Part shown: positions 18,913 to 28,474 of the stretch, piece by piece
Position numbering within the stretch: the first letter of the stretch is position 1
Layout of the letters: the number at the start of each line of letters is the position of its first letter
NCBI RefSeq assembly: GCF_030406605.1
Contig: NZ_CP129104.1
Coordinates: 1,513,415 to 1,577,414, forward strand
Reading direction: 5' to 3'
Length of the DNA stretch: 64,000 nucleotides
Source: Curtobacterium sp. 458
Lineage (GTDB): Bacteria; Actinomycetota; Actinomycetes; Actinomycetales; Microbacteriaceae
Notes under the pieces: generated by a model
The model's database searches: none
The model's input: the letters and a program-made list of their open reading frames with translations, nothing else
What the model was told of the DNA's origin: nothing
Made by a program: the position numbers and the translations under genes

Positions 18913-19509
18913 TCAGTCCGCGATGCTCGCCGCGGCCTGCGTCACGGCGAGCTGCGCGATCAGTTCCACGTGCGCAGCCATGTCCCGCGAGGGGTCGTAG
19001 AGCCACTGGATCTGCATGCCGTCCGACACCGCGAGCATGATGCTGGCCAGCGCCTCCGTGTCGATGTCGGCCCGCAGACGTCCGCCGTCCTGCATTTCGC
19101 GGAGCTGCCCGGCCATCGTCGCTCGACCGGTGTCGTACCGCTGCTGGAAGTAGTCGTGCGCCGCGTGTTCCGGATCGGTCGCGGCCGCGGCCGACAGGTT
19201 CACGAACATCTGCACGAGCCCCGGGACCTCGGCGTTGTGCCGCACCACCGCGGCGAGGAGCTCGGCGGGGTCCGACGCCTGCCAGTCGTGGGCGTCGTCG
19301 ATCGCGTCGCGGCGCTTGAGCACCTCGACCCAGAGCTCGTCCTTCGAGTCGAAGTAGTGCAGCAGCCCGGCCTGGGTCAGCCCCACAGCGTCGGCGATGT
19401 CCTTGATGCTGGTGCGGCGGAACCCGTTCACGGCGACGAGGTCGAGCGCGATCGTGAGGATCTCCTCGCGCTTCGCGATGCCCTTTGCGTACGAACCCCG
19501 TCGTGCCAT
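18913..19509 (-). CDS. TetR-family regulator
   Basis: 198 residues. The HTH is in the first 50 (AKREEILTIALDLVAVNGFRRTSIKDIADAVGLTQAGLLHYFDSKDELW), with ligand-binding helices behind. The C-terminal portion (DPEHAAHDYFQQRYDTGRATMAGQL) resembles TetR_C_6 type domains. Divergent from an MFS transporter-GH3 pair, so it most likely senses a glucoside or its aglycone and represses that operon. ATG 19509 follows the last plausible start in the divergent gap. Confidence 0.88.
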   Translation of the reverse strand: MARRGSYAKGIAKREEILTIALDLVAVNGFRRTSIKDIADAVGLTQAGLLHYFDSKDELWVEVLKRRDAIDDAHDWQASDPAELLAAVVRHNAEVPGLVQMFVNLSAAAATDPEHAAHDYFQQRYDTGRATMAGQLREMQDGGRLRADIDTEALASIMLAVSDGMQIQWLYDPSRDMAAHVELIAQLAVTQAAASIAD

Positions 19510-19641
19510 GCGGTGACCATACCGCCAGGAGCACGCAGACAAAACCAAGCACAAGTAGGTTTCTGGTGTTACGGTGGTCGGAGCCGCCGAAGGAGGCGAG
19601 CGAGTCACCGGTGCTGGTGGCGCACCCGGAAGAAGGACCCA
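19510..19641. promoter_or_regulatory. TetR/MFS divergent control region
   Basis: The only AT-rich stretch nearby (around 19535-19570) holds the inverted repeat AAACC (19542-19546) and GGTTT (19558-19562) with an 11-nt spacer, a candidate TetR operator. AGAAGGA lies just upstream of the MFS GTG. No further gene. Confidence 0.45.
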
Positions 19642-20910
19642 GTGGCCAACGACGCCCTGACCATGGCCGACACCCCGACCGCCGTCGCCCCCACACGCGG
19701 TCGCGGCAACCCGCTGATGTACACGCTCGGCATGCCGATCGCGATGTTCGGCCTGTTCATCGCCCTCCTGCCGCCCGTGCTCGTCGCGATGGCGCTGAAG
19801 GTCGCGGAGATCGCGCCCCAGAACCAGGCCGGTGTGCTCGGCACGGCCCTCGGCATCGGCGCGTTCGCGGCGATGGTCGCCAACCCCCTGGCCGGTCGCC
19901 TGAGCGACCGGACCGCCGGGAGGCTCGGCATGCGTCGTCCGTGGATCATCGGTGGCACCGTGGTCGGCTTCGCAGCCCTCGTGGCCGTCGCGACGACGTC
20001 CTCCGTCGTCGTCCTCGTGGTCGCCTGGGGCGTCGCCCAGATCGCGTACAACGCCACGATCGCCGCGCTCACCGCCGTCATGCCGGACCACGTCACGCGC
20101 TCGCAGCGCGGCCGCGTCGCCGCGCTCCTCGGACTGGCGCAGAACCTCGCGCTCGTCGGTGGCACCTTCCTCGTGCAGCTCTTCTCGACCTCGGCCACGC
20201 AGATGATCGTCCCCGGGGCGATCGGATCGGCGCTCGTCGTCCTCTACGCCGTGCTCTTCCGCGACCGCGTGCTCGTGAACCGCCCGACCACGAAGCTCGG
20301 CGTCGGGCAGCTCTTCGGCTCGTTCGTCTTCAACCCCGTCAAGCACCCGGACCTCGGCTGGGCCTGGCTCACCCGCTTCATGATGGTGGCCGCGCAGTAC
20401 ACCGCGGTGTCCTACCTGACGTACTTCCTGCGCGACGACATCGGGGTGAACGAGGCGAACCTCGCCAACGCGGTCTTCCAGGGCACGCTGTGGAACGTCG
20501 TCGGCATCGTGCTCACCTCGCTCGTCGCGGGCTGGCTGTCCGACCGACTCGGGCGCCGCAAGCTCTTCGTGGCCGTCGCCGGGGTCGTCGGCGTCGTGGG
20601 CCTCGTGCTGATCGCGCTCGCGCCGTCGTTGTCGATGGTGCTCGTCGGCGAGTTCGTCATGGGCGCCGGCATGGGCGTCTTCTACGCGGTCGACCTCGCG
20701 CTCATCACCGACGTGCTGCCGTCCGACCAGGACAACGCGAAGGACCTCGGCGTCGTGAACATCGCCCAGGCGCTCCCGCAGTCGATCGTCCCCGCGGCCG
20801 CCCCCGGCGTGATCGCCGTGACCGGCGGCTACAGCGGCTTCTTCATCACCGGAGCGGTGGTCGGCCTGCTCGGCATCGCCTCCGTCTCCCGCATCCGCGG
20901 CGTGCGCTGA
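19642..20910 (+). CDS. MFS transporter, probably glucoside uptake
   Basis: 422 residues with twelve hydrophobic helices. Motif A copies are GRLSDRTAGRLGMRRPW after helix 2 and GWLSDRLGRRKLFV after helix 8; the layout resembles the GPH/sugar-type MFS. GTG 19642 is chosen because AGAAGGA lies 3-9 nt upstream. The GH3 beta-glucosidase begins 29 nt downstream, so the pair probably imports and hydrolyses a beta-glucoside under control of the divergent TetR. Confidence 0.88.
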   Translation: MANDALTMADTPTAVAPTRGRGNPLMYTLGMPIAMFGLFIALLPPVLVAMALKVAEIAPQNQAGVLGTALGIGAFAAMVANPLAGRLSDRTAGRLGMRRPWIIGGTVVGFAALVAVATTSSVVVLVVAWGVAQIAYNATIAALTAVMPDHVTRSQRGRVAALLGLAQNLALVGGTFLVQLFSTSATQMIVPGAIGSALVVLYAVLFRDRVLVNRPTTKLGVGQLFGSFVFNPVKHPDLGWAWLTRFMMVAAQYTAVSYLTYFLRDDIGVNEANLANAVFQGTLWNVVGIVLTSLVAGWLSDRLGRRKLFVAVAGVVGVVGLVLIALAPSLSMVLVGEFVMGAGMGVFYAVDLALITDVLPSDQDNAKDLGVVNIAQALPQSIVPAAAPGVIAVTGGYSGFFITGAVVGLLGIASVSRIRGVR

Positions 20911-20939
20911 CGCCCGCCCCCACGAAAGGACCGACCACC

Positions 20940-23414
20940 GTGACCATCGTGAACGAGACGACCCGTGCCTCCAGTCCGCTGGCCGAGCGCATCGACGCGC
21001 TCCTCGACCAGCTGACCGTCGAGGAGAAGGTGCAGCTGCTCACCGGACGTGACTTCTGGACCACCTGGCCGATCGAGAAGATCGGGCTCCGCCGCATCCT
21101 CATGTCGGACGGCCCGTCCGGCGTCCGCGGCGAGGTGTGGGACGAGCGCGACCCGTCGCTCAACCTGCCGTCGGCCACCGCGCTGTCGGCGAGCTGGGAC
21201 CGGGCGATCGCCAAGCGCTACGGCGCGGCAGCCGCCGTCGAGGCCCGGCGCAAGGGCGTCGACGTCGTCCTCGGCCCGACGATCAACCTGCACCGCTCGC
21301 CCCTCGGCGGCCGGCACTTCGAGGCGTTCAGTGAGGACCCGGTGCTCACCGCCGACCTCGCGGCCAGCTACGTCGAGGGCGTGCAGCAGAACGGCGTCGC
21401 CGCGACCCCGAAGCACTACATCGCCAACGACTACGAGACCGACCGCTTCACCGCCTCGACCGAGGTGTCCGACCGGGCCCTGCGCGAGCTGTACCTGCTC
21501 GCGTTCGAGAAGGCCGTCACCGAGGCGCACGCCTGGGCGATCATGTCGTCCTACAACGCGATCAACGGTGTGACCGCGTCGGAGAACGACCTGCTCGAGA
21601 CCCCGTTGAACTCGGAGTGGGGCTTCGACGGCATCGTCGTGTCCGACTGGACCGGCGTCCGCTCGGTCGACTCGGCGAAGGCGTCGCAGGACGTCGCGAT
21701 GCCCGGACCGAACCCGTGGTGGAGCGAGGGGCCGCTGCTCGAGGCGGTGCGCGCCGGCGATGTCCCCGAGGCCGACATCGACCGCAAGGTCCGTCGCATC
21801 CTGACCCTGGCTGCCCGCGTCGGGGCCCTCGAGGGCTTCGAGCCGGTCGCCGCGCAGTCCGTGCACGTCGAGGACGGCGTCGCGTTCGTCCGCGAGGCCG
21901 AGGCGGAGGGCACGGTCCTCGTCCGCAACACCGGCATCCTGCCGCTCGACCCCGGTGCCGTGTCGCGCGTCGCCCTGCTCGGGCACAACGCCGACCAGGC
22001 CCGCAGCCAGGGCGGCGGCTCAGCGACCGTCGTGCCGTCGCACGTCGTGACCCCGGTCGAGGGCATCCGCGCCGCGTTCCCGGGTGCGACGATCGACCAC
22101 GCAATCGGTGCCGTCGTGCAGGAGGGCATCGCGGAGTTCCCGCTGTCGACCATCACGAACCCGGCGACCGGCGAGCCCGGTGCCCGCGTCGCGTTCGTCA
22201 GGGCCGGCGAGGAGATCTTCGTCGAGGACCGCCGCGCCACCGCGCTCTTCTGGTTCGGCGGGGACGCCCCGACGCGCGAGGCCGACCGGCTCGACATCAC
22301 CACCACCTACACCGCACCGACCACCGGCACCGTCCGGATCGGCATCGGTGCAGCCGGACACTCCCGGATGTGGATCGACGGTTCACTGGTCCTCGACGAG
22401 GAGGTCGGCTTCGAGGGCGACCAGCTCGGCGCCGCCTTCCTCAACCCGCCGGCGCGGTCGGTGCCGGTCAAGGTCGAGGCCGGCCAGCAGGTCGCGATCC
22501 GCATCGAGTACGACGTCGTCCAGGACGAGACCCTCGGCGGGGTGCTCGCGTACCAGTTCGGCACCGAGCCGAGCGACGCGGACCCGGGCGTCCTGATCGA
22601 GGAGGCCGTGCGCACCGCCACGGGCGCGGACGTCGCCGTGGTCGTCGTCGGGACGAACAGCAAGGTCGAGTCCGAGGGCTACGACCGCGACTCGCTCGCG
22701 CTGCCCGGACACCAGGACGACCTCGTCCGCGCCGTCGCCGCCGCGAACCCGAACACGGTCGTGGTGGTCAACTCCGGCTCGCCGGTCGAGATGCCCTGGC
22801 GCGACGACGTCGCCGCAGTGCTCCTCACCTGGTTCGGCGGGCAGGAGTACGGCAACGCGCTCGCCGACGTGCTGACCGGTGCCGCGGAGCCGGGCGGGCG
22901 CCTGCCCACGACCTGGCCCGCGACGCTCGCGGACGTCCCCGTGTCGAACGTCACCCCGGTGGACGGCAAGGTCGCCTACGACGAGGGCGTGCACATCGGC
23001 TACCGGGCCTGGCTCCGCGCCGGCACCGAGCCGGCGTACCCGTTCGGGCACGGCCTCGGCTACACGACCTGGACGATCGACGGTGTCGCAGGGACGCCGA
23101 CGGTCCGCGAGGGCGACTCCGTGATCGTCACCGCGACGGTCGCGAACACCGGTGCGCGCGCTGGGAAGCACGTCGTGCAGGTCTACGCCTCGCGTGCCGA
23201 CTCCGCGATCGACCGGCCGGTCCGCTGGCTCGTCGGGTTCGCCCCGGTGCGCCTCGACGCCGGCGCCTCCACCGAGGTCTCGATCGAGGTGCCGGCCCGT
23301 GCCTTCGCGCACTGGGACGGTGCCTGGTCGTACGAGCCCGGGACCTTCACCCTGCACGTCGGGGCATCGGTCGCGGACGAGGCGGGGACCACGACCCTCG
23401 AACTGGAGCACTGA
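20940..23414 (+). CDS. GH3 beta-glucosidase with PA14 insert
   Basis: 824 residues without a signal peptide, so cytoplasmic. The GH3 barrel holds MSDGPSGVR, KHYIANDYETDR and the nucleophile Asp236 in GIVVSDWTGV. The alpha/beta sandwich is interrupted by a PA14 domain at about residues 395-540 (RVAFVRAGEEIFVEDRR to VAIRIEYD), and a fibronectin III-like domain closes the protein. This order is that of PA14-containing bacterial beta-glucosidases acting on plant glucosides. GTG 20940 has AAAGGA 8 nt upstream. Second gene of the MFS operon. Confidence 0.93.
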   Translation: MTIVNETTRASSPLAERIDALLDQLTVEEKVQLLTGRDFWTTWPIEKIGLRRILMSDGPSGVRGEVWDERDPSLNLPSATALSASWDRAIAKRYGAAAAVEARRKGVDVVLGPTINLHRSPLGGRHFEAFSEDPVLTADLAASYVEGVQQNGVAATPKHYIANDYETDRFTASTEVSDRALRELYLLAFEKAVTEAHAWAIMSSYNAINGVTASENDLLETPLNSEWGFDGIVVSDWTGVRSVDSAKASQDVAMPGPNPWWSEGPLLEAVRAGDVPEADIDRKVRRILTLAARVGALEGFEPVAAQSVHVEDGVAFVREAEAEGTVLVRNTGILPLDPGAVSRVALLGHNADQARSQGGGSATVVPSHVVTPVEGIRAAFPGATIDHAIGAVVQEGIAEFPLSTITNPATGEPGARVAFVRAGEEIFVEDRRATALFWFGGDAPTREADRLDITTTYTAPTTGTVRIGIGAAGHSRMWIDGSLVLDEEVGFEGDQLGAAFLNPPARSVPVKVEAGQQVAIRIEYDVVQDETLGGVLAYQFGTEPSDADPGVLIEEAVRTATGADVAVVVVGTNSKVESEGYDRDSLALPGHQDDLVRAVAAANPNTVVVVNSGSPVEMPWRDDVAAVLLTWFGGQEYGNALADVLTGAAEPGGRLPTTWPATLADVPVSNVTPVDGKVAYDEGVHIGYRAWLRAGTEPAYPFGHGLGYTTWTIDGVAGTPTVREGDSVIVTATVANTGARAGKHVVQVYASRADSAIDRPVRWLVGFAPVRLDAGASTEVSIEVPARAFAHWDGAWSYEPGTFTLHVGASVADEAGTTTLELEH

Positions 23415-23851
23415 CACCATCCGGTATCCGCGCACGCCGCTGGTGCATTCAGTAACATGATCCCGCGCGTGCCGGCTGGTTACCGGTCGCGTACACACCA
23501 TGAACGGTGCCGTCGTGTGTGCGAGCCGGTCTCCTGATCCGATCGGTCAGCCCGGACGGCGCCGGTGTGTCAGGATGCGCCCCCACGCTTGCGCGGGGGC
23601 GCATCCGTCGTTCCGGGCCCGTCACGTCCGCAATCGATGTCGAGATTCGATGACGAACGTTCACCTTGAAACGCCGAATCCCGCAGTCTCGGTGTGACAA
23701 CGCCGTGGCGAAGTGCAACTATGGACGCACCATCCCGTGCGGATCAGGGACGGGATGGTCATCCGGCCGGGGGCCCGGGGGAACTCACCAGCCCGGTCGC
23801 GGGCCCCGCCGGATGCCCTTCCCGTCGTGGCACGTCAGGGTTGTCGGAGCG
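23415..23851. other. 437-nt intergenic region, convergent GH3 and LLM genes
   Basis: Apart from the hairpin at 23573-23606 I see no gene. The stretch 23610-23720 is less GC-rich than its surroundings, with a TCGATGTCGAGATTCGATGA pattern at about 23636-23655. Short ORFs on both strands have no homology I recognise. Confidence 0.5.
23573..23606. terminator. GC-rich hairpin behind GH3 gene
   Basis: GGATGCGCCCCC (23573-23584) pairs exactly with GGGGGCGCATCC (23595-23606) around a 10-nt loop. It lies between convergent genes. No U tract follows. Confidence 0.7.
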
Positions 23852-24880
23852 TCAGCCCGCCCGGAGCGTCGGGGCGACCTGTTCGGCGACGATCTGCAGG
23901 ATGCGCTCGTGCGCGGCAGCGTCGCCGTTCGCCGGGAGGGTGATCACGAGCTCGTCCGTCGCCGCCACCGCCGGGTCCGCGAGGAGCGTCTCGGTGATCT
24001 GCTCGACCGAGCCCGCGACCACCTTGCTGAAGCGGAACGGCGGCCCCGAGAGCGGACGGCCCTCGTCGTCCATGCCCGCCGCGTACCCGGTCAGGAACTC
24101 CTCGTGCACCGCGCGGTCGTGGTCGTCCAGGAGGGGCACGACGATCCGGCCGACGGCGACCCTCGGCGTGCGGTCGACGTGCTCACCGGTGCCCTGCAGC
24201 TCCGCGAAGCGCTCCCGGTACGCCGTGATCTGGCCCGCCTGCGCCACGGCGAACGGCGCGCCCGTGTCCTCGGTGTTCAGCGTCGAGCAGTGCAGCAGCA
24301 GTCCCTTCTCGGCCGTGCGCACCGCGGTGCCGAGGCTGCCGCCGCCCCACCAGACGCGGCCACGGAGCCCTGGGCTCAGTGGCTGGAGGGCCAGGTCGGC
24401 CCCGGCCGGGATGCTCTCGTAGCCCTTCCCCGCCGTGCCGAGCGGTTCCCCCTGCAGGACCTCGAGGAGCCGTGCGGCGCGCGCCTCGGCCTCGTCGCGG
24501 AAGCTCCGGTCGACCGGGCCGAACACGGGGTCGAGGATCGGTCCGTAGCCCGCGATGCCCGTGCTGATCCCGAGCTGCACCCGCCCACCGCTCAGGAGGT
24601 CGACCGTGCTCGCGTCCTCGGCCAACCGCACCGGGTCCTCGTACCGCATGCCCAGCACGGCGGTGCCGAACCCGATCGTGCTCGTCCGCTGTGCCGCGGC
24701 GGCGAAGAACGTCATCGGACTCGTCAGGAACGGCTCGAAGTGCCGTCCGCGCACCCAACCGGTGCCGTAGCCGAACGACTCGGCCGCGGCGAAGAGTCGC
24801 AGGCCGTCCTCCAGCGCAGCGGCGGCACCTGCGGTGCCACCGTGGTTCGGGACGAAGGAGAGGAAGCCGAGATCGCGCAT
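23852..24880 (-). CDS. LLM-class flavin-dependent oxidoreductase
   Basis: 342 residues, luciferase-like fold: MRDLGFLSFVPNHGG, STIGFGTAVLGMRYEDPVRLAEDAS and LLSGGRVQLGISTG align with the enzyme at 10567-11598, and both contain a Trp-Trp-Gly (RVWWGGGS here, RIWWGAGT there). The two are paralogs. Cofactor (FMN or F420) and substrate cannot be assigned. ATG 24880 opens directly on the first beta strand. Confidence 0.88.
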   Translation of the reverse strand: MRDLGFLSFVPNHGGTAGAAAALEDGLRLFAAAESFGYGTGWVRGRHFEPFLTSPMTFFAAAAQRTSTIGFGTAVLGMRYEDPVRLAEDASTVDLLSGGRVQLGISTGIAGYGPILDPVFGPVDRSFRDEAEARAARLLEVLQGEPLGTAGKGYESIPAGADLALQPLSPGLRGRVWWGGGSLGTAVRTAEKGLLLHCSTLNTEDTGAPFAVAQAGQITAYRERFAELQGTGEHVDRTPRVAVGRIVVPLLDDHDRAVHEEFLTGYAAGMDDEGRPLSGPPFRFSKVVAGSVEQITETLLADPAVAATDELVITLPANGDAAAHERILQIVAEQVAPTLRAG

Positions 24881-25010
24881 GTCGCGAGTCTATGCGCGCG
24901 TATGGAGCGGGGCTCGCGGCCCGGCACGATCCGGACTGGAGGCGCGGGGCGGACCCGTACCGAGCCTCCCGGCCGTCTCGTCGTCACCACCCACCTGGGA
25001 GGATGGACGC
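24881..25010. promoter_or_regulatory. Divergent region, LLM oxidoreductase and helicase
   Basis: Contains an imperfect hairpin of the dispersed family (CGGACTGGAGGCGCGG from 24932, right arm ending in the element CGAGCCTCCCGGCCG at 24961-24975) and GGGAGGAT upstream of the helicase ATG. Since both genes start here, this copy cannot be a simple terminator. Confidence 0.5.
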
Positions 25011-27581
25011 ATGACCGACGTCACCACCCAGCCCCCGCTCGTCGCCGCCCTGCCGGCGGCGGTCGACGGTGTCGTCGACCCGGACGCCGTCTACGAGGCC
25101 TTCGCCGCGTGGGCCGCCGAGGGCGGCCGACCGCTGTACCCGGCGCAGGACGAAGCGGTGATCGAACTCGTCTCGGGCGCGAACGTCGTCCTCTCGACCC
25201 CGACCGGCACCGGCAAGTCCCTCGTCGCCGCCGGCGCGCACTTCGCGGCGCTCGCCGAGGGGAAGCGGAGCTACTACACGGCGCCGATCAAGGCCCTCGT
25301 GTCCGAGAAGTTCTTCCAGCTCGTCGACCTGTTCGGCGCGGAGAACGTCGGGATGGTGACCGGCGACTCGAGCGTCAACGCCGACGCCCCCATCGTGTGC
25401 TGCACGGCGGAGATCCTCGCCAACCTCGCGCTGCGGCAGGGGCCCGATGCCGAGGTGGACGTCGTCGTCATGGACGAGTTCCACTTCTACGGCGACCCCG
25501 ACCGCGGGTGGGCGTGGCAGGTGCCGCTGCTCGTGTTCGAACGCGCGCAGTTCCTCCTCATGTCCGCCACCCTCGGCGACGTCACCACCATCGCGGACGA
25601 CCTGTCCCGCCGCACCGGACGGCCGACCGCCCGGGTGACCGGTGTCTCCCGACCAGTCCCGCTGTCGTACGAGTACGTCATGACGCCCGTGCAGGAGACC
25701 GTCGAACGGCTGCTCGAGGAGGGCAAGGCACCGATCTACATCGTGCACTTCGCCCAGGCCGCCGCGCTCGAGCGGGCGCAGGCACTGATGTCCGTCCGCG
25801 TCGCGTCCCGTGAACGACGCGATCTCATCGCCGATGCCGTCGCCGGGTTCCGGTTCAGTGCCGGCTTCGGGCAGACCCTCTCGAAGCTCATCCGCGCGGG
25901 CATCGGCGTCCACCACGCGGGGATGCTGCCGAAGTACCGTCGGCTCGTCGAACAGCTCGCGCAGCGCGGCCTCCTGCCGGTGATCTGCGGGACCGACACC
26001 CTCGGCGTCGGCATCAACGTCCCGATCCGCTCCGTGCTGCTCACCGGCCTGACGAAGTTCGACGGCTCGCGGATGCGGCAGCTGTCCGCGCGCGAGTTCC
26101 ACCAGATCGCCGGACGGGCCGGACGCGCCGGGTACGACACCGAGGGCGACGTCGTCGCCGAGGCGCCTGAGCACGAGATCGAGAACGCCCGAGCCCTCGC
26201 GAAGGCCGGCGACGACCCGAAGAAGAAGGGGAAGGTCAAGAAGAAGAAGGCGCCGGAGGGATTCGTCTCCTGGGGGCAGGCCTCCTTCGAGAAGCTCATC
26301 GCGGCCGAGCCCGAGCCGATGGTGTCGCGCATGCGCATCACCCACGCGATGGTGCTCTCCGTCGTGGCCCGCGGGGGATCCGTGTTCGAGAACGTCCGGG
26401 CGCTGGTCTTCGAGAACCACGAGCCCCGATCCCGGCAGCTCGCGATGGCCCGGCGCGCGCTCACCATCGCCCGGACGCTCATCAACGCTCGGGTGATCGA
26501 GCGGTTCTCCGGGCCGCCTGTGTCGTACCGGCTCACGGTCGACGTCGCGCCGAACTTCGCGCTCAACCAGCCGCTCTCACCCTTCGCGCTCGCCGCGTTC
26601 GAGCTGCTCGACCCGGAGTCGCCGACGTACGCGCTGGACATGGTGTCGATCGTCGAGTCCACGCTCGACGACCCGCGGGCGATCCTCGCGCAGCAGCAGT
26701 TCAAGGAGCGCGGCGAAGAGGTCGCGCGCATGAAGCGGGAGGGCATCGAGTACGAGGAGCGGATGGAGCTGCTCGAGGAGGTCACGTGGCCGAAGCCGCT
26801 CGATGAGCTGTTGACGGCCGCGTACGAGGCCTACGCCGCCGAGCAGCCGTGGGTCCTCGACTTCACGCTCTCGCCCAAGGCCGTCGTCCGGGACATGTAC
26901 GAGCGCGCCATGACCTTCGGTGACTTCGTGCGGTTCTACCAGCTCACCCGCTCGGAGGGGCTCGTCCTCCGGTACCTCTCCGACGCGTACCGCACCATGC
27001 GGCAGACCATCACCGAGGAGCAGCGCACCCCCGAGCTCGACGACCTCATCGAGTGGCTCGGCGAGGTCGTCAAGCAGACGGACTCCTCGCTCGTCGACGA
27101 GTGGGAAGCGCTCCTCAACGGAGACGTCGCGCTGGCGGAGGCCGAGCACGAGGAGATCGCGCCGCCGCAGCCCGCACGGCTCACCGGGAACGTGCGGGCC
27201 TTCCGGGTCCTCGTCCGCAACGCCCTGTTCCAGCGGGTGCTGCTCGCCGCCGCCGACGACCCGGAGGGGCTCGGGCAGCTCGACGCGACCAGCGGGTTCG
27301 ACCGATCGGCGTGGGACAACGCGCTCGAGGAGTACTACGACGCGCACGACTCCATCGGGACCGACGCGGACGCGCGGTCGATGGAGTACCTCGTGCTGGC
27401 CGAGGACACCGCCGCGCGGACGTGGCGTGCGCGACAGATCTTCGCGGACCCCTCCGGCGACAAGGACTTCGGGTTCTCGGCGACCATCGACCTCGATGCC
27501 TCCGACGCGGCCGGCGAAGCGGTCGTCCGCGTCACCGAGATCGGCCGGTTCGACGGGTGGGCCGAGGTGGACGTCGACTGA
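25011..27581 (+). CDS. DEAD/DEAH-box RNA helicase with DUF3516
   Basis: 856 residues. Walker A TPTGTGKS is at residues 63-70, Walker B is VVMDEFHFYGD (DEFH variant as in Ski2/Mtr4-like helicases), motif III is LMSATLGD, and motif VI is HQIAGRAGRAGYD. A Lys-rich insert (KKKGKVKKKKAPEG) follows at about residue 405. The C-terminal half is the actinobacterial DUF3516 module. Role in RNA turnover or ribosome work is inferred from the Ski2-like core. ATG 25011 has GGGAGGAT upstream. The stop overlaps the GNAT start by 1 nt. Confidence 0.92.
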   Translation: MTDVTTQPPLVAALPAAVDGVVDPDAVYEAFAAWAAEGGRPLYPAQDEAVIELVSGANVVLSTPTGTGKSLVAAGAHFAALAEGKRSYYTAPIKALVSEKFFQLVDLFGAENVGMVTGDSSVNADAPIVCCTAEILANLALRQGPDAEVDVVVMDEFHFYGDPDRGWAWQVPLLVFERAQFLLMSATLGDVTTIADDLSRRTGRPTARVTGVSRPVPLSYEYVMTPVQETVERLLEEGKAPIYIVHFAQAAALERAQALMSVRVASRERRDLIADAVAGFRFSAGFGQTLSKLIRAGIGVHHAGMLPKYRRLVEQLAQRGLLPVICGTDTLGVGINVPIRSVLLTGLTKFDGSRMRQLSAREFHQIAGRAGRAGYDTEGDVVAEAPEHEIENARALAKAGDDPKKKGKVKKKKAPEGFVSWGQASFEKLIAAEPEPMVSRMRITHAMVLSVVARGGSVFENVRALVFENHEPRSRQLAMARRALTIARTLINARVIERFSGPPVSYRLTVDVAPNFALNQPLSPFALAAFELLDPESPTYALDMVSIVESTLDDPRAILAQQQFKERGEEVARMKREGIEYEERMELLEEVTWPKPLDELLTAAYEAYAAEQPWVLDFTLSPKAVVRDMYERAMTFGDFVRFYQLTRSEGLVLRYLSDAYRTMRQTITEEQRTPELDDLIEWLGEVVKQTDSSLVDEWEALLNGDVALAEAEHEEIAPPQPARLTGNVRAFRVLVRNALFQRVLLAAADDPEGLGQLDATSGFDRSAWDNALEEYYDAHDSIGTDADARSMEYLVLAEDTAARTWRARQIFADPSGDKDFGFSATIDLDASDAAGEAVVRVTEIGRFDGWAEVDVD

Positions 27582-28120
27582 TGGCTCCCGTCGCCCGTGC
27601 GCTCGGCGGTCCGTCCGCCGCGCGCGACGTCGCCGCCTTGCAGGACCTCCTCGAGTCGGTGCCGGACTACGCCGAGCGCATCACCGGCTACCCGCCGGGG
27701 CCGTCCGACGGCCTCAGCGCGCTCATCGGCGTCCCGGACGGGTTCGACCCCTCGGGAAAGCACGGCCTCGGGCTGTGGGACGGCGACCGTCTCGTGGCCT
27801 TCGCGGACGTGCTGCTCGGGTACCCGGCGCCGGAGGTCGCGTACATCGGACTGCTCGTCGTCCGCGGTGGGTCGCACGGGCAGGGGCTCGGGCGAGCGAT
27901 GCACGACGAGGTCGTGGCGTTCGCCCGTGCGTCCGTCGGGGTGGGTGTGCCGGCATCGTCCGTCCCGATCACCCGGCTCCGGCTCGGGATCGTCGCGACG
28001 AACGCGGACGTGGCGGAGCCGTTCTGGCGTTCGCTCGGGTACGAGCCGACGGGGGAGACGAAGCCCTACCGGTACGACCGGCTGGAGAGCACCGTCACAC
28101 TGTGGGAACGCCCACTCTGA
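27581..28120 (+). CDS. GNAT-family N-acetyltransferase
   Basis: 179 residues. The acetyl-CoA motif A is GLLVVRGGSHGQGLGRAMHDEVV, and FWRSLGYEPTGE is the typical C-terminal strand. ATG overlaps the helicase stop (TGATG), so translation is coupled. Acceptor unknown; coupling suggests a function alongside the helicase, but this is inference. Confidence 0.88.
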   Translation: MAPVARALGGPSAARDVAALQDLLESVPDYAERITGYPPGPSDGLSALIGVPDGFDPSGKHGLGLWDGDRLVAFADVLLGYPAPEVAYIGLLVVRGGSHGQGLGRAMHDEVVAFARASVGVGVPASSVPITRLRLGIVATNADVAEPFWRSLGYEPTGETKPYRYDRLESTVTLWERPL

Positions 28121-28185
28121 CGTCCGGGTACGTTCGACGGCAGCCCAGCCCCGTCCGGTGGCCGGGACCGTCGAGAGGAACCGCC

Positions 28186-28437
28186 ATGCGCATCGGATCG
28201 AGCATCGCCCTGATCGTGATCGGCGCCATCGTGGCGTTCGCCCTGAACATCCAGGTCGCCGGGGTCGACCTCCGCCTGATCGGCTACATCCTGATGGCCG
28301 CCGGCGTCGTGCTGCTCATCATCAGCCTGGCGGTGGCGTTCGGCGGCCGTCGCACCACGACGACCACCCGGAGTGGGATCGATCCGGCGTCCGGTGAGCA
28401 GATCACCCGGCAGGACCGGCGGGACGGGACCTACTGA
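28186..28437 (+). CDS. DUF6458 small membrane protein
   Basis: 83 residues with two hydrophobic helices (SIALIVIGAIVAFALNI and LIGYILMAAGVVLLIISLAVAF) separated by QVAGVDLR, the signature of this actinobacterial family, then a Thr/Arg-rich tail. Function unknown. ATG 28186 has GAGAGGAA 6 nt upstream. Confidence 0.85.
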   Translation: MRIGSSIALIVIGAIVAFALNIQVAGVDLRLIGYILMAAGVVLLIISLAVAFGGRRTTTTTRSGIDPASGEQITRQDRRDGTY

Positions 28438-28474
28438 CCCCGCTGCCTGCCCGACTTGCCAGGCCGGGTCCACC

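Noticed and set aside
23415..23851. Possible 6C RNA or riboswitch behind GH3
   Set aside because: There is one C5/G5 hairpin but not the paired loops with six or more C expected for 6C RNA, and the region does not precede a gene.
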